Notes under the pieces: generated by a model | Told to the model about the DNA's origin: nothing | What the model saw: only the letters and a program-made list of their open reading frames with translations | The model's database searches: none | DNA from: Pseudosulfitobacter pseudonitzschiae | GTDB taxonomy: Bacteria > Pseudomonadota > Alphaproteobacteria > Rhodobacterales > Rhodobacteraceae | Length of the DNA: 64,000 nucleotides | Assembly (NCBI RefSeq): GCF_900129395.1 | Contig: NZ_FQVP01000004.1 | Location: forward strand, 434,001 to 498,000 | Direction: 5' to 3' | Program-made: the position numbers and the translations under genes | In this document: piece by piece, positions 53,286 to 62,016 of the stretch | Position numbering within the stretch: the first letter of the stretch is position 1 | Layout: the number at the start of each line of letters is the position of its first letter

Positions 53286-53744
53286 TCACAGCGGAAGTTC
53301 GGTTGTCGATTTCAACTCCTTGAGCACGAATGACGATTGCACCTCGCGCACAAAGGGGCTGCGCAGAAGTGTGTTCGTCATGAAATGCTCATAGGCTTCC
53401 ACGTCCGCCACCCGCACCTTCATCTGGTAGTCCGCCGCCCCCGAGGTGGCCAGGCATTCAACCACTTCGGGATGGCCTGCGATCAGCGTGGCAAAGCCGG
53501 ACACCGTTGTTTCAGCGTGATCGCGCAGCGTGATGGCCGCCAGAACCGTCAGCTTGCAGCCCACATGCGCTGGGGACAGCAAGGCAACGCGACCCACTAT
53601 GGTTCCGGATGCCTCAAGGTCCTGAATTTTGCGCCAGACCGTGCTTTGCGCCATCCCGCAGCGCTCGGCAATTTGTGCCAGGGATTGGCTGCAATCGCGT
53701 TGAAGTTCTCGCAGCAACGTCTTTTCGGAAGAGGAATATTTCAA
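53286..53744 (-). CDS. Lrp/AsnC-family transcription regulator, 152 aa
   Basis: N-terminal winged HTH (EKTLLRELQRDCSQSLAQIAERCGMAQSTVWRKIQDLE, residues 7-44) and C-terminal RAM ligand-binding domain (VVECLATSGAADYQMKVRV). I chose TTG 53744, giving the family length of about 152 aa, with AAAGGGG 6 bases upstream; an in-frame TTG at 53801 also exists. Divergent from the OYE reductase, which it may control. Confidence 0.88.
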   Translation of the reverse strand: MKYSSSEKTLLRELQRDCSQSLAQIAERCGMAQSTVWRKIQDLEASGTIVGRVALLSPAHVGCKLTVLAAITLRDHAETTVSGFATLIAGHPEVVECLATSGAADYQMKVRVADVEAYEHFMTNTLLRSPFVREVQSSFVLKELKSTTELPL

Positions 53745-53859
53745 AAATCGCCCCTTTCTTGGATCATGATGCTTATACAAAGCGTGGTGTTCAAAAGCCA
53801 AGCCCTAACTGTGCGGCAACGAACGGAACTGCCATTGAACGCGGACGTTGGAGTGATGA

Positions 53860-53867
53860 GATATATC
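53860..53867. promoter_or_regulatory. Palindromic AT site between Lrp and reductase genes
   Basis: GATATATC in the 156-bp divergent region, 33 bases before the reductase start. It could be part of a -10 or a regulator site; TTGAAC at 53835-53840 may be a -35. Weak support. Confidence 0.25.
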
Positions 53868-53900
53868 AAATGACATTCCAAACATATGGAGACTTCCGAC

Positions 53901-55016
53901 ATGGCTGATGTTCCGGCACACGCCCCGCTGTTCAAAGAATTGAAGCTGGGCGGCACCACTGCGCCCAATCGCATCGTGATGGCCCCGCTGACGCGTGCGC
54001 GATCCACGCCAGGCGAAAACGTCCAGACTGATCTGCACGCGGTCTATTACAGCCAGCGCGCCGGTGCGGGGCTTGTGATCACCGAGGCGACCAACATCAG
54101 CCGTCAGGGGCAGGGTTATGCCTGGACGCCGGGCATTTTCAGCGATGCGCAGGTCGACGGCTGGAAGCCGGTCACTGACGCGGTGCACGCGGCGGGCGGG
54201 CGCATCTTCTGCCAGCTGTGGCATGTGGGCGCGATCAGCCACAACGTCTTTCACGACGGTGCGGCCCCCGTGTCGTCCAGCGTCTGGACCCCAAAGGGCG
54301 AGGCCTTTGTCGGTGACCTGCACCCCGATGGCCCGACCGTGCCGCACCCCGAAGCCCGCGCGCTGTCGCTGGACGAAATCGCTGGCGTGATCGAGGACTA
54401 CCGCCATGCGGCCAAATGCGCCGACAAGGCGGGTTTTGATGGTGTCGAATTCCATGGGGCCAACGGCTATCTGATTGACCAGTTCCTGCGGTCATCGGTC
54501 AACGCGCGCGACGACCAATACGGCGGCTCTGTCGAAAACCGCGTGCGCCTTCTGGTCGAAGGTGTCGACGCGGTGATTGACGCACTGGGCGCGGACCGCG
54601 TGGGCGTGCGCCTGTCCCCTGCAGGCGGCGCAGGCGGGTCCAAGGATGAAAACCCGATGGAAACCTATGTCGCCGCCGCCAAAGCGTTGTCGGGCAAGGG
54701 TCTGGCGTATTTGCACGTTGTCCGCTCGGGCGAGCCGGAGAACACCAAGGTCGTGGATGCCATGCGCAAGGCCTTTGATGGTTCGTTCATCGTCAATGGT
54801 GGCTTTACCCCCGAAGAGGCGGCGCAGTGGATCGACGAGGGGCGCGCGGACGCGGTGGCCTTTGGCAAGTTGTACATCGCCAACCCCGACCTGGCCAAAC
54901 GCATCGCCATGGACGGCCCCTATAACGATCCGAACCCGGATACGTTTTACGGTGGCGGGGCAAAGGGTTACACCGACTATCCGATCATGGACGGCACGGC
55001 CCAAGCGGCCGAATAA
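53901..55016 (+). CDS. Old yellow enzyme (NemA-type alkene reductase), 371 aa
   Basis: FMN enzyme that reduces activated C=C bonds or nitro compounds with NAD(P)H. TIM-barrel motifs: NRIVMAPLTRARS, WHVGAISH with substrate-binding His, FDGVEFHGANGYLIDQFLR (residues 173-191) and the phosphate-binding GRADAVAFGKLYIANPDL. Two starts are close; ATG 53901 has GGAG 9 bases upstream and fits the family, ATG 53886 is possible. Confidence 0.93.
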   Translation: MADVPAHAPLFKELKLGGTTAPNRIVMAPLTRARSTPGENVQTDLHAVYYSQRAGAGLVITEATNISRQGQGYAWTPGIFSDAQVDGWKPVTDAVHAAGGRIFCQLWHVGAISHNVFHDGAAPVSSSVWTPKGEAFVGDLHPDGPTVPHPEARALSLDEIAGVIEDYRHAAKCADKAGFDGVEFHGANGYLIDQFLRSSVNARDDQYGGSVENRVRLLVEGVDAVIDALGADRVGVRLSPAGGAGGSKDENPMETYVAAAKALSGKGLAYLHVVRSGEPENTKVVDAMRKAFDGSFIVNGGFTPEEAAQWIDEGRADAVAFGKLYIANPDLAKRIAMDGPYNDPNPDTFYGGGAKGYTDYPIMDGTAQAAE

Positions 55017-55033
55017 TCCCTTTGGCAGATTAA

Positions 55034-55065
55034 AAAAGGCCCCGGTAGCGATACCGGGGCCTTTT
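55034..55065. terminator. Bidirectional terminator between the reductase and pnp
   Basis: A perfect 14-bp stem, AAAAGGCCCCGGTA (55034-55047) with TACCGGGGCCTTTT (55052-55065), closed by the GNRA-type tetraloop GCGA. A and T tails allow use on both strands; convergent stops at 55016 and 55090. Confidence 0.93.
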
Positions 55066-55089
55066 CCAATTCAGAAAAACAGAAGCGCC

Positions 55090-57222
55090 TTATTCGGCGT
55101 CTTCTTCTTTCTTGATTTCTTCGCCGGTTTCCTGATCGACGACTTTCATCGACAGGCGCACCTTGCCACGGTCGTCAAAGCCCAACAGCTTCACCTTGAC
55201 CTCTTGGCCTTCTTTCAGCACATCCGACGGATGGTTCAGACGGCGGTTTTCGATCTGGCTGACGTGAACCAGGCCATCGCGCTTGCCAAAGAAGTTCACG
55301 AAGGCGCCGAAATCGACGATCTTCACGACAGTACCGGTGTAAACGGCACCTTCTTCCGGCTCGGCCACGATCGACCAGATCATGTCATAGGCTTTCTTGA
55401 TCGCTTCGCCGTTGGGCGACGCAATCTTGATGATGCCGTCGTCGTTGATGTCGACCTTGGCGCCCGACACTTCAACGATTTCACGGATCACTTTACCGCC
55501 CGAACCGATGACTTCGCGGATTTTGTCCGTCGGAACCTGCATGGTTTCGATGCGCGGTGCGTGCACCGAGAAGTCGGCCGCGCCGGTCAGGGCTTTGCCC
55601 ATTTCGCCCAGGATGTGCAGACGACCCGCTTTGGCCTGTGCCAGAGCTTTTTCCATGATCTCGGGCGTGATGCCTGCGATCTTGATGTCCATTTGCAGCG
55701 AGGTGATCCCGTTTTCGGTCCCGGCCACTTTGAAATCCATGTCGCCCAGGTGATCTTCGTCACCCAGAATGTCCGACAGGATCGCGTAGGACCCGTCTTC
55801 TTCCAGGATCAGACCCATCGCAACACCGGCCACAGCCGCTTTCAACGGAACGCCTGCGTCCATCATCGACAGCGAACCGCCGCAGACAGAGGCCATCGAG
55901 CTGGAGCCGTTCGATTCAGTGATCTCGGACACAACGCGGATGGTGTAGGGGAAGTCGGTGGATGCGGGCAGAACAGCCTGCAACGCACGCCATGCCAGCT
56001 TACCGTGGCCAATCTCACGACGGCCCGGACCTGCAACACGGCCCACTTCACCAACCGAATAGGGAGGGAAGTTGTAATGCAGCAGGAAGTTGGATTTGAA
56101 GTTGCCATGCAGCGCATCGATGAACTGTTCATCATCGCCGGTGCCCAGCGTGGTCACAACCAGACCCTGCGTTTCACCACGTGTGAACAGTGCCGAACCG
56201 TGGGTCCGCGGCAAAAAGCCGGTTTCGCACACGATGTCGCGGATCTCGTCGGTTTTACGGCCGTCGATACGCTTGCCGGTTTTCACAACGTCACCGCGCA
56301 GGATCGACGCTTCCAGTTTTTTCAGAGCGGACCCAAGGTTCTCGTCTTCTTTTTGCTCGTCCGTCAGCGCGGCCATGATGGTCTCGCGGGCGGCGGCAAC
56401 AGCCGTTGTACGCTCTTGCTTGTCGCTGATCGCGAACGCTGCGCGCATTTCGGATTCGCCGGCCGCTTTGACAGCAGCGGACAGCTCCGAATAATCGGCA
56501 GGTTGGAAATCGAACGGCTCTTTCGCGGCGCTTTCGGCCAACTCGATGATCAGGTCGATCACCGGCTGGATCTGCTCGTGTGCGAATTTCACCGCACCCA
56601 GCATTTCGGCTTCCGACAACTCGTAAGCTTCGGATTCAACCATCATCACGGCGTCTTTGGTGCCGGCAACAACCAGATCCAGACGTTGATCGGGGTTCAG
56701 GCGCAGGTCCTGCATGTCGTCGACTGTGGGGTTCAGGACGTAATCGCCACCCTCAAAGCCCACGCGGCACCCGGCGATCGGGCCCATGAAAGGCGCACCC
56801 GAAATGGTCAGCGCGGCGCTGGCGGCGATCATCGCAACCATGTCCGGGTCGTTGACCAGGTCGTGCGACAGAACGGTACACATCACCAGAACTTCGTTCT
56901 TGAAGCCGGGGACGAACAGCGGGCGGATCGGACGGTCGATCAAACGCGCGGTCAGGGTTTCTTTCTCGGTGGGGCGGGCCTCACGTTTGAAAAAGCCGCC
57001 GGGCACTTTGCCCGCAGCATAGTATTTCTCTTGGTAGTGGACGGTCAGCGGGAAAAAGTCCTGACCGGGTTTTTGTTTCTTGGCGAAAGTTACGTTTGCC
57101 ATAACCGAAGTTTCGCCCAGCGTGGCGATCACGGACCCGTCCGCCTGACGGGCCACTTTTCCGGTTTCCAGTGTCAGCGTCTCTTCGCCCCACTGCATTG
57201 ATTTGGTCGTTACGTTAAACAT
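55090..57222 (-). CDS. pnp: Polyribonucleotide nucleotidyltransferase (PNPase), 710 aa
   Basis: 3'-5' phosphorolytic exoribonuclease of the degradosome. Two RNase PH domains (about 1-210 and 310-540; [24 protein letters not shown] between them), KH domain ([25 protein letters not shown], about 560-584) and S1 domain ([33 protein letters not shown], about 625-657). ATG 57222. In most relatives it directly follows rpsO; here 2.6 kb with Usp and AGCS genes separates them. Confidence 0.97.
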   Translation of the reverse strand: MFNVTTKSMQWGEETLTLETGKVARQADGSVIATLGETSVMANVTFAKKQKPGQDFFPLTVHYQEKYYAAGKVPGGFFKREARPTEKETLTARLIDRPIRPLFVPGFKNEVLVMCTVLSHDLVNDPDMVAMIAASAALTISGAPFMGPIAGCRVGFEGGDYVLNPTVDDMQDLRLNPDQRLDLVVAGTKDAVMMVESEAYELSEAEMLGAVKFAHEQIQPVIDLIIELAESAAKEPFDFQPADYSELSAAVKAAGESEMRAAFAISDKQERTTAVAAARETIMAALTDEQKEDENLGSALKKLEASILRGDVVKTGKRIDGRKTDEIRDIVCETGFLPRTHGSALFTRGETQGLVVTTLGTGDDEQFIDALHGNFKSNFLLHYNFPPYSVGEVGRVAGPGRREIGHGKLAWRALQAVLPASTDFPYTIRVVSEITESNGSSSMASVCGGSLSMMDAGVPLKAAVAGVAMGLILEEDGSYAILSDILGDEDHLGDMDFKVAGTENGITSLQMDIKIAGITPEIMEKALAQAKAGRLHILGEMGKALTGAADFSVHAPRIETMQVPTDKIREVIGSGGKVIREIVEVSGAKVDINDDGIIKIASPNGEAIKKAYDMIWSIVAEPEEGAVYTGTVVKIVDFGAFVNFFGKRDGLVHVSQIENRRLNHPSDVLKEGQEVKVKLLGFDDRGKVRLSMKVVDQETGEEIKKEEDAE

Positions 57223-57412
57223 CTACGTTCCTCAGGTTGGCCACATCGGCCATTTGCTTAGGGGCCGTATTGCCCCTGACTCCGGTATCTTCTTTTCGGG
57301 CGCTGGAGTCCGGGCGCCGATCTCAGATTGGCGGGGCATACAGTGTTTTGCCCTATATGGAAAGCCTTTGCTGCTATGGCGAAACGTCGCCTCGGGCGCG
57401 CCAAAACGAAAC

Positions 57413-57442
57413 AACCGCGCCCCGGGATTGCAGGGCGCGGTT
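57413..57442 (-). terminator. Terminator of the AGCS symporter gene
   Basis: AACCGCGCCC (57413-57422) pairs with GGGCGCGGTT (57433-57442), 10 bp; on the minus strand the tail reads GTTTCGTTTTGG. The 271-bp gap 57223-57493 otherwise holds only the pnp upstream region. Confidence 0.8.
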
Positions 57443-57493
57443 GCGGTGTTCGGCACGCGGGCGGCAGTGACACCGCCCGCGTGGCAGCTGTGT

Positions 57494-59044
57494 TTAGTTG
57501 AACTTGGCAATCGCGCCCGATTTCAGGCGGCTTGCGTAAGAGTTCAGTTCCTTGCGCACGATCCGCATCAGGAAATACAGCGCAAAGATGTTGACCACCG
57601 CCATGGCAAAGATCGCCGCGTCCGAGAAGTCGATGACAGGGCCCAGGCTGGCCGCCGCACCGATCACGATGAACACGCAGAAGATCAGCTTGAAGGTCAG
57701 CTCGGATGTCTTGCCTTCGCCAAACAGGTAGGTCCACGCCTTCAGCCCGTAATAGGACCACGAGATCATGGTAGAGAAGGCGAACAGGATCACCGCGACC
57801 GCCAGCACATAGGGGAACCAGCTGATGCCCGACGCAAAGGCCGCCGATGTCAGTGCCACGCCGGTGTTGCCGTCAACGGTGGCAATGGCGGTGCCCGCTT
57901 CGTTCAGGACGAACCGGCCGGTATCGGGGTCAACGATCAACTGTTGCGAGATGGTGATCACCAGCGCGGTCATCGTGCAGATCACAACGGTGTCGATCAG
58001 CGGTTCCAGCAGGGATACAAACCCTTCGGTGATCGGCTCCTTGGTACGCACAGCCGAGTGGGCGATGGCCGCCGAACCGACGCCCGCCTCGTTCGAGAAA
58101 GCCGCCCGTTTAAAGCCCTGGATCAGCGCACCGACCAGACCGCCGGCAACGCCCAGCCCGCTGAACGCGCCTTCGAAGATCTGGCCAAAGGCCCAGCCGA
58201 TCTTGTCATAGTTCACCACCAGGATAACCAGCGCCGCACCGACATAGAGGATGCCCATGAACGGCACGATCTTTTCGGTGACATTGGCGATGGATTTGAT
58301 CCCGCCCACGATCACGGCAAACACGATGGCCGCAAAGATGATGCCGGTGATCCACCCCGGATAATCGCCGACAATCCCCGCAATCTGCGCATGAGCCTGG
58401 TTGGCCTGGAACATGTTGCCCCCGCCAAACGCACCCAGGATGCAGAAGATCGAGAACAGAACTGCAAGGAACTTGCCGCCCGGCAGGCCGAGTTCGCTAA
58501 ACCCCTTGGAGATATAATACATCGGGCCGCCCGATACGGTGCCATCGGGATATTCGTTGCGGTATTTCACGCCCAGCGTACATTCGGTGAACTTGGACGC
58601 CATGCCCAGAAGACCCGCAAGGATCATCCAGAACGTGGCCCCCGGCCCGCCGATGCCGACGGCCACGGCCACACCTGCGATATTGCCCAGGCCGACCGTG
58701 CCCGACAGCGCCGTGGCCAGTGCCTGAAAGTGGCTGACCTCGCCCGCGTCATTGGGGTCGGAATAGTCACCTTTGACCAGTGCAATGGCATGGCTGAAGA
58801 ACCGGAACTGCACAAAGCCGAAATACAGGGTGAAAACCGTTGCGGCCACCACCAGCCACATGACGATCCACGGAAAGCTGGTGCCGGGGAAGGGGGCAAA
58901 GATCAGGTTGACGAAAGGACCGGTAAAGGCCGCAAAGGCTTCGTTCACCCGCGCGTCCAGGCTGCCCGCTTCCTGCGCCAGCGCCGGAGCCGCCGAGGCC
59001 GAAAAGGCCGCAAGGGTCAGGGCTGTTTTTTGCATGATATTCAT
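57494..59044 (-). CDS. Sodium:alanine symporter (AGCS) family protein, 516 aa
   Basis: Na+-coupled amino-acid carrier with about 11 membrane helices. Family motifs: GTVGLGNIAGVAVAVGIGGPGATFWM (residues 115-140), ECTLGVKYR, GFKRAAFSNEAGVGSAAIAHSA. An N-terminal signal-peptide-like segment (MNIMQKTALTLAAFSASAAPALA) is present, as seen in some marine AGCS proteins. GAGGAG precedes ATG 59044, 11 bases after the Usp stop, so the two are cotranscribed. Confidence 0.93.
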   Translation of the reverse strand: MNIMQKTALTLAAFSASAAPALAQEAGSLDARVNEAFAAFTGPFVNLIFAPFPGTSFPWIVMWLVVAATVFTLYFGFVQFRFFSHAIALVKGDYSDPNDAGEVSHFQALATALSGTVGLGNIAGVAVAVGIGGPGATFWMILAGLLGMASKFTECTLGVKYRNEYPDGTVSGGPMYYISKGFSELGLPGGKFLAVLFSIFCILGAFGGGNMFQANQAHAQIAGIVGDYPGWITGIIFAAIVFAVIVGGIKSIANVTEKIVPFMGILYVGAALVILVVNYDKIGWAFGQIFEGAFSGLGVAGGLVGALIQGFKRAAFSNEAGVGSAAIAHSAVRTKEPITEGFVSLLEPLIDTVVICTMTALVITISQQLIVDPDTGRFVLNEAGTAIATVDGNTGVALTSAAFASGISWFPYVLAVAVILFAFSTMISWSYYGLKAWTYLFGEGKTSELTFKLIFCVFIVIGAAASLGPVIDFSDAAIFAMAVVNIFALYFLMRIVRKELNSYASRLKSGAIAKFN

Positions 59045-59055
59045 GTTGGCTCTCC

Positions 59056-59493
59056 TCAGTTCACAACCGTCACGGGCACGTTTGCACCCATGACCAGATT
59101 GGCGGTGGAGCTGCCGAAGATGCGCTTGCTCAACCCGGTTTCGGTGGACCGTCCGACAATGATCTGCGACGCGTTTTGCTTCGCGGCAATCGAATCCAAC
59201 GAGTCGGCGACATTGCCATGGCGCACCATGCCCTGGGCTTTGATGCCCGCGGCTTCGAGGCGGGCAAGTGCAGGTGTCACCACCCGCTCCATCGCCGTCG
59301 AGATTTCCTCTTCGCGGCGCTTGTGACGTTCGGCGTTCTCCTCGGGTGTCTGGAAAGAATAGGGCGACCATTCGATCACATAGACAACCAGCAGCTCTGC
59401 CGTTCCGATTAACTTGGCAAGGTTTTCAGCAAAGGACAAAGCACGGTCACCCGAGCTTTGTCCGTCCAGCCCGATCAACAATTTCGTCGTCAT
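59056..59493 (-). CDS. Universal stress protein (UspA family), 145 aa
   Basis: Single Usp domain with the ATP-binding glycine loop in IIVGRSTETGLSKRIFGSSTANLVM (residues 113-137), which fits GX2GX9GS(T). In other bacteria, nucleotide-binding Usps encoded with a transporter (for example TeaD with TeaABC) tune its activity, so this Usp probably regulates the AGCS symporter encoded 11 bases downstream. ATG 59493. Confidence 0.92.
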   Translation of the reverse strand: MTTKLLIGLDGQSSGDRALSFAENLAKLIGTAELLVVYVIEWSPYSFQTPEENAERHKRREEEISTAMERVVTPALARLEAAGIKAQGMVRHGNVADSLDSIAAKQNASQIIVGRSTETGLSKRIFGSSTANLVMGANVPVTVVN

Positions 59494-59662
59494 AAGGGCA
59501 TCCTTCTGTCGGTGGTCCGGGCGCTTTTGCGGTTCGGAAGGGACCAGCCCACGAAGGTGGGACCGAGTTCGCGCCAGGGTTGTTGTTTTTGGGCCCCTTG
59601 ACCGGCAATGATACCCCTAGATTGCAAGACAAAGGGACCAAAACCGACCCGGATGGCAGGCG

Positions 59663-59686
59663 AACGACCCAAAACTGGTCGTTTTT
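59663..59686. terminator. Second hairpin with T-tail in the rpsO-Usp gap
   Basis: AACGACC and GGTCGTT form 7 bp around CAAAACT, followed on the plus strand by TTT. Unexplained by the two minus-strand neighbours; a plus-strand or antisense transcript could end here. Confidence 0.4.
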
Positions 59687-59762
59687 GCGAGAAATCTGGA
59701 CAGTTTGTCGCGGGGGTGCTGAAATTGTTCGATGGGTTGAAACCGCAAAGGTCGAACGCAAA

Positions 59763-59786
59763 ACGCCCGCCGGTAAGGGCGGGCGT
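59763..59786 (-). terminator. Terminator of rpsO
   Basis: ACGCCCGCC (59763-59771) pairs with GGCGGGCGT (59778-59786); the minus-strand tail is TTTTGCG. It lies 47 bases past the rpsO stop. Confidence 0.8.
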
Positions 59787-59833
59787 CCTGATCCGGCGCG
59801 GCAGAATGCCTGCGTCAGGATGGTAACAAATAC

Positions 59834-60103
59834 TTAGCGGCGGATGCCCAAGCGTTTGATCAGGTCCAGATAGCGCGCTTCATCTTTGCCTTTCAGGTAG
59901 TCCAGCAGCTTGCGGCGCAGGGCAACCATCTTCAGCAGGCCACGACGACCGTGGTTGTCTTTTTTGTGGGTCTTGAAGTGCTCTGTCAGGGTAGAGATGC
60001 GGCTTGTCAGGATGGCAACCTGCACTTCGGGCGAACCTGTGTCGCCTTCAGCAGTTGCGAATTCTTTCATGACGCGTTGCTTTTCTTCAGCAGTAATCGA
60101 CAT
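59834..60103 (-). CDS. rpsO: 30S ribosomal protein S15, 89 aa
   Basis: Binds 16S rRNA helix h22 junction. Canonical sequence and length: [36 protein letters not shown] and [20 protein letters not shown]. The ribosome-binding site AAAAGGAG is partly inside the near-palindrome CCTTTTGAAAAGG just upstream. It is separated from pnp by two unrelated genes. Confidence 0.98.
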   Translation of the reverse strand: MSITAEEKQRVMKEFATAEGDTGSPEVQVAILTSRISTLTEHFKTHKKDNHGRRGLLKMVALRRKLLDYLKGKDEARYLDLIKRLGIRR

Positions 60104-60111
60104 CGGGGTCT

Positions 60112-60126
60112 CCTTTTCAAAAGGTT
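60112..60126 (-). promoter_or_regulatory. Palindrome overlapping the rpsO Shine-Dalgarno
   Basis: On the rpsO strand, CCTTTTGAAAAGG is directly followed by AG, so a small hairpin (CCTTT/AAAGG) would bury part of the ribosome-binding site. A simple device for translational control, possibly with S15 autoregulation. Confidence 0.4.
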
Positions 60127-60269
60127 AAGGTGATGGCGCAAGCCGGGATGTCGTCCAGCAGGGCCCATGGAGAGTGTCGCACCAGCCACAAAGAGCGGGC
60201 GCGATGGGGGCGTATAGGGGGATTCTGTCACGAAGGCAAAGATTTATTCGCACGCCCGCATTGGCGGGT

Positions 60270-61295
60270 CTACAGGCCGGCAATCCCGCTGGTCTGCGCC
60301 GCGCTCAGCGGGATCAGGGCGATGTCGCCCAGTGTCAGCGTCGCGCCGCCTGTGATATCGGCCACGGTGATGCCATCCATCAGCACGTGAACGATGTCGG
60401 CATCGGTGGCGTCCGGTTGCAGGGTGATGACCGGTTCCGGCCCCGCATCGCTGTCGTTCCAGACCAGTACGATGCTGTCGTCGGTGGCGTCGAAATCCAC
60501 GATCTCGACCGATTTTTCCGCCTCGATCCAGTCGCCCATGACAATCGTATCGGCACCGTCACCTGCGGTCACCACATCTTCGGACCCAGCCACGATCACA
60601 TCATCGCCGCCGCCGCCGTTCAGAAAATCCTTGTCGTCGCCATCCTTGATTTCGCCAGTGTCCGCGTCGTGGTTCAAACCGATCACCACGTCGTCGCCCC
60701 ACCCGCCAAACAGCGTGTCCGCGCCCGCGCCGCCATCCAGCGTGTCGTCGTCCAACCCGCCGTGCAGCGCGTCGTTCCCGTCATCCCCCATCAGCAGGTC
60801 ATCGCCCTGTGACCCTTGCAACATGTCATTGCCATCATCACCCGACAGCGTGTCGTCGCCGTTGTGGCCATACAGCGTATCGTCATCCGATCCGCCATGC
60901 ACCAGATCGCGCCCGTCGCCGCCATGCAACGTGTCGTCGCCCGCGTCACCGTCCAGCGTGTCGTCCCCGTCCATGCCGTAAATGTCGTCGTCGCCGCTGC
61001 CGCCATGAATGGTGTCGTCGCCGTCATAGCCGCCGATCTGATCGTCGCTTTCGGTGCCGGTCATGGTTTCGGTGGTGTCCACACCGATCAGGATCGAGGC
61101 ATCAGAGCTGCCGACCTCCGGTTCAGCCGGGCCGGTTGCGGTCACGTCGATGTCATCGCCAATGCGCGGCGCCTCTTGGGTCATCGACTCCAGCGGGTCA
61201 GCATCGGCGTCGGTGCCGTCCTCACTCGCAGACATATCCACGAAGCTGACCGCGCCGACGGCCATCAAACCCATGAATCCCGCCAACCACAGCAT
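60270..61295 (-). CDS. RTX-repeat calcium-binding protein with N-terminal hydrophobic anchor, 341 aa
   Basis: Residues 1-21 are a hydrophobic anchor or signal (MLWLAGFMGLMAVGAVSFVD); a very acidic stretch follows, then about 14 tandem nonapeptide-like repeats of the GGxGxDxxx type at about residues 83-250 (GGSGDDDIYG, GDAGDDTLHGGDGRDLVHGG). The C-terminal part (from about 250) is a conserved-looking Rhodobacterales tail. Ca2+ would fold the repeats outside the cytoplasm. The role is unknown; it lacks the usual C-terminal type I secretion pattern as far as I can see. Confidence 0.87.
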   Translation of the reverse strand: MLWLAGFMGLMAVGAVSFVDMSASEDGTDADADPLESMTQEAPRIGDDIDVTATGPAEPEVGSSDASILIGVDTTETMTGTESDDQIGGYDGDDTIHGGSGDDDIYGMDGDDTLDGDAGDDTLHGGDGRDLVHGGSDDDTLYGHNGDDTLSGDDGNDMLQGSQGDDLLMGDDGNDALHGGLDDDTLDGGAGADTLFGGWGDDVVIGLNHDADTGEIKDGDDKDFLNGGGGDDVIVAGSEDVVTAGDGADTIVMGDWIEAEKSVEIVDFDATDDSIVLVWNDSDAGPEPVITLQPDATDADIVHVLMDGITVADITGGATLTLGDIALIPLSAAQTSGIAGL

Positions 61296-61322
61296 GCGCG
61301 ACCCAACTCTCTACAGATTACT

Positions 61323-61378
61323 CCATAGGAATAAGGCCATAGGTCGCCCGAATTTTCAAAGCCATTCCAATGCTATGG
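61323..61378 (-). promoter_or_regulatory. Repeated CCATAGG sites in the RTX-gene promoter region
   Basis: CCATAGG at 61323-61329 and 61337-61343 (14 bp apart) and the inverse CTATGG at 61373-61378. A -35-like TTGAAA (minus strand, 61359-61354) lies between them, so the repeats flank the likely -10. Possible operator. Confidence 0.35.
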
Positions 61379-61912
61379 TTAATCCCGGGCTAACATCGGG
61401 TCCGCCGGATGCCATGGCTCGGGCGTCTGGGTGTAGGGCAGGTACAGCGGATGGCGCGGGTGGCCGGCCTTGGACAGGCCCAGATGAAACAGCGGCTGGC
61501 CTGTCTGTGCCAACAACCGCGCCACCTGCGGGCCACGGTCCAGATGCGCCCCGTGCGTGCCCCAAGCGGCAATCACCACATCGGCCCATTCCGCGGCCTG
61601 CACAATGGCCGCGTCGTTCTGCGGCCCGATCGGATCGGCAGCCGCACGCATCTTGCGCGGGTCGGTGTCGCGCCAGGCAAAGATATTCGTCACGCAAAAC
61701 GCGCCATAGCCCAAGGCCCGCGCCCGCCGCTCGCAGCGTTCCACCGTGGGGTCGTTCTGTACCTCGGTCGCAGTCGACGGGTTCAGCATGACAAATGTCA
61801 CCTGTGCCGCATTGCTGTCCCAGACCCGTGTCAGGCTGTAACGATAGCGTTCGCAATCCGAATAGATCGCTGTCGAAGGGGCATCGCCCTTGGTGTGTGT
61901 GCGTGTGATCAT
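61379..61912 (-). CDS. DUF1643 domain protein, 177 aa
   Basis: Conserved protein of unknown function. Family features: CERYRYSLTRVWD near the N-terminus, TFVMLNPSTAT, DPTVERCERRARALGYGAF and LGLSKAGHPRHPLYLP near the end. ATG 61912 is chosen; an in-frame TTG at 61948 is less likely. Sits between truB and the RTX gene. Confidence 0.88.
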   Translation of the reverse strand: MITRTHTKGDAPSTAIYSDCERYRYSLTRVWDSNAAQVTFVMLNPSTATEVQNDPTVERCERRARALGYGAFCVTNIFAWRDTDPRKMRAAADPIGPQNDAAIVQAAEWADVVIAAWGTHGAHLDRGPQVARLLAQTGQPLFHLGLSKAGHPRHPLYLPYTQTPEPWHPADPMLARD

Positions 61913-62016
61913 ACCGCCGTTATGCGGGGCCACGGGGGCCAAGGTCAATCAACCGGCCTTATTCTCTGGTTCAGACATTCCCGGCCCGAGGCTCCAACCC
62001 CAAGCAGCCCGCGCGG

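Larger units (their letters stand above)
59494..59833. other. 340-bp intergenic region between rpsO and the Usp gene
   Basis: Contains the rpsO terminator (59763-59786), a symmetrical hairpin AACGACC (59663-59669) with GGTCGTT (59677-59683) followed by TTT, which could terminate either strand, and a small hairpin CCCAC-GAAG-GTGGG at 59548-59561 in the probable Usp leader. No coding frame with family resemblance is seen. Confidence 0.5.

Noticed and set aside
54577-57201. An 874-codon open frame antisense to pnp
   Set aside because: Starts inside the reductase gene, crosses a strong terminator and has no domain resemblance; pnp on the other strand is unmistakable.
57203-59326. A 707-codon open frame antisense to the AGCS symporter
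   Set aside because: Low-complexity Arg/His/Gly-rich product without motifs; AGCS motifs lie on the opposite strand.
59494-59833. Glycine or other amino-acid riboswitch before the Usp-AGCS pair
   Set aside because: Looked for the tandem aptamer pattern on the minus strand; only short simple hairpins are present.
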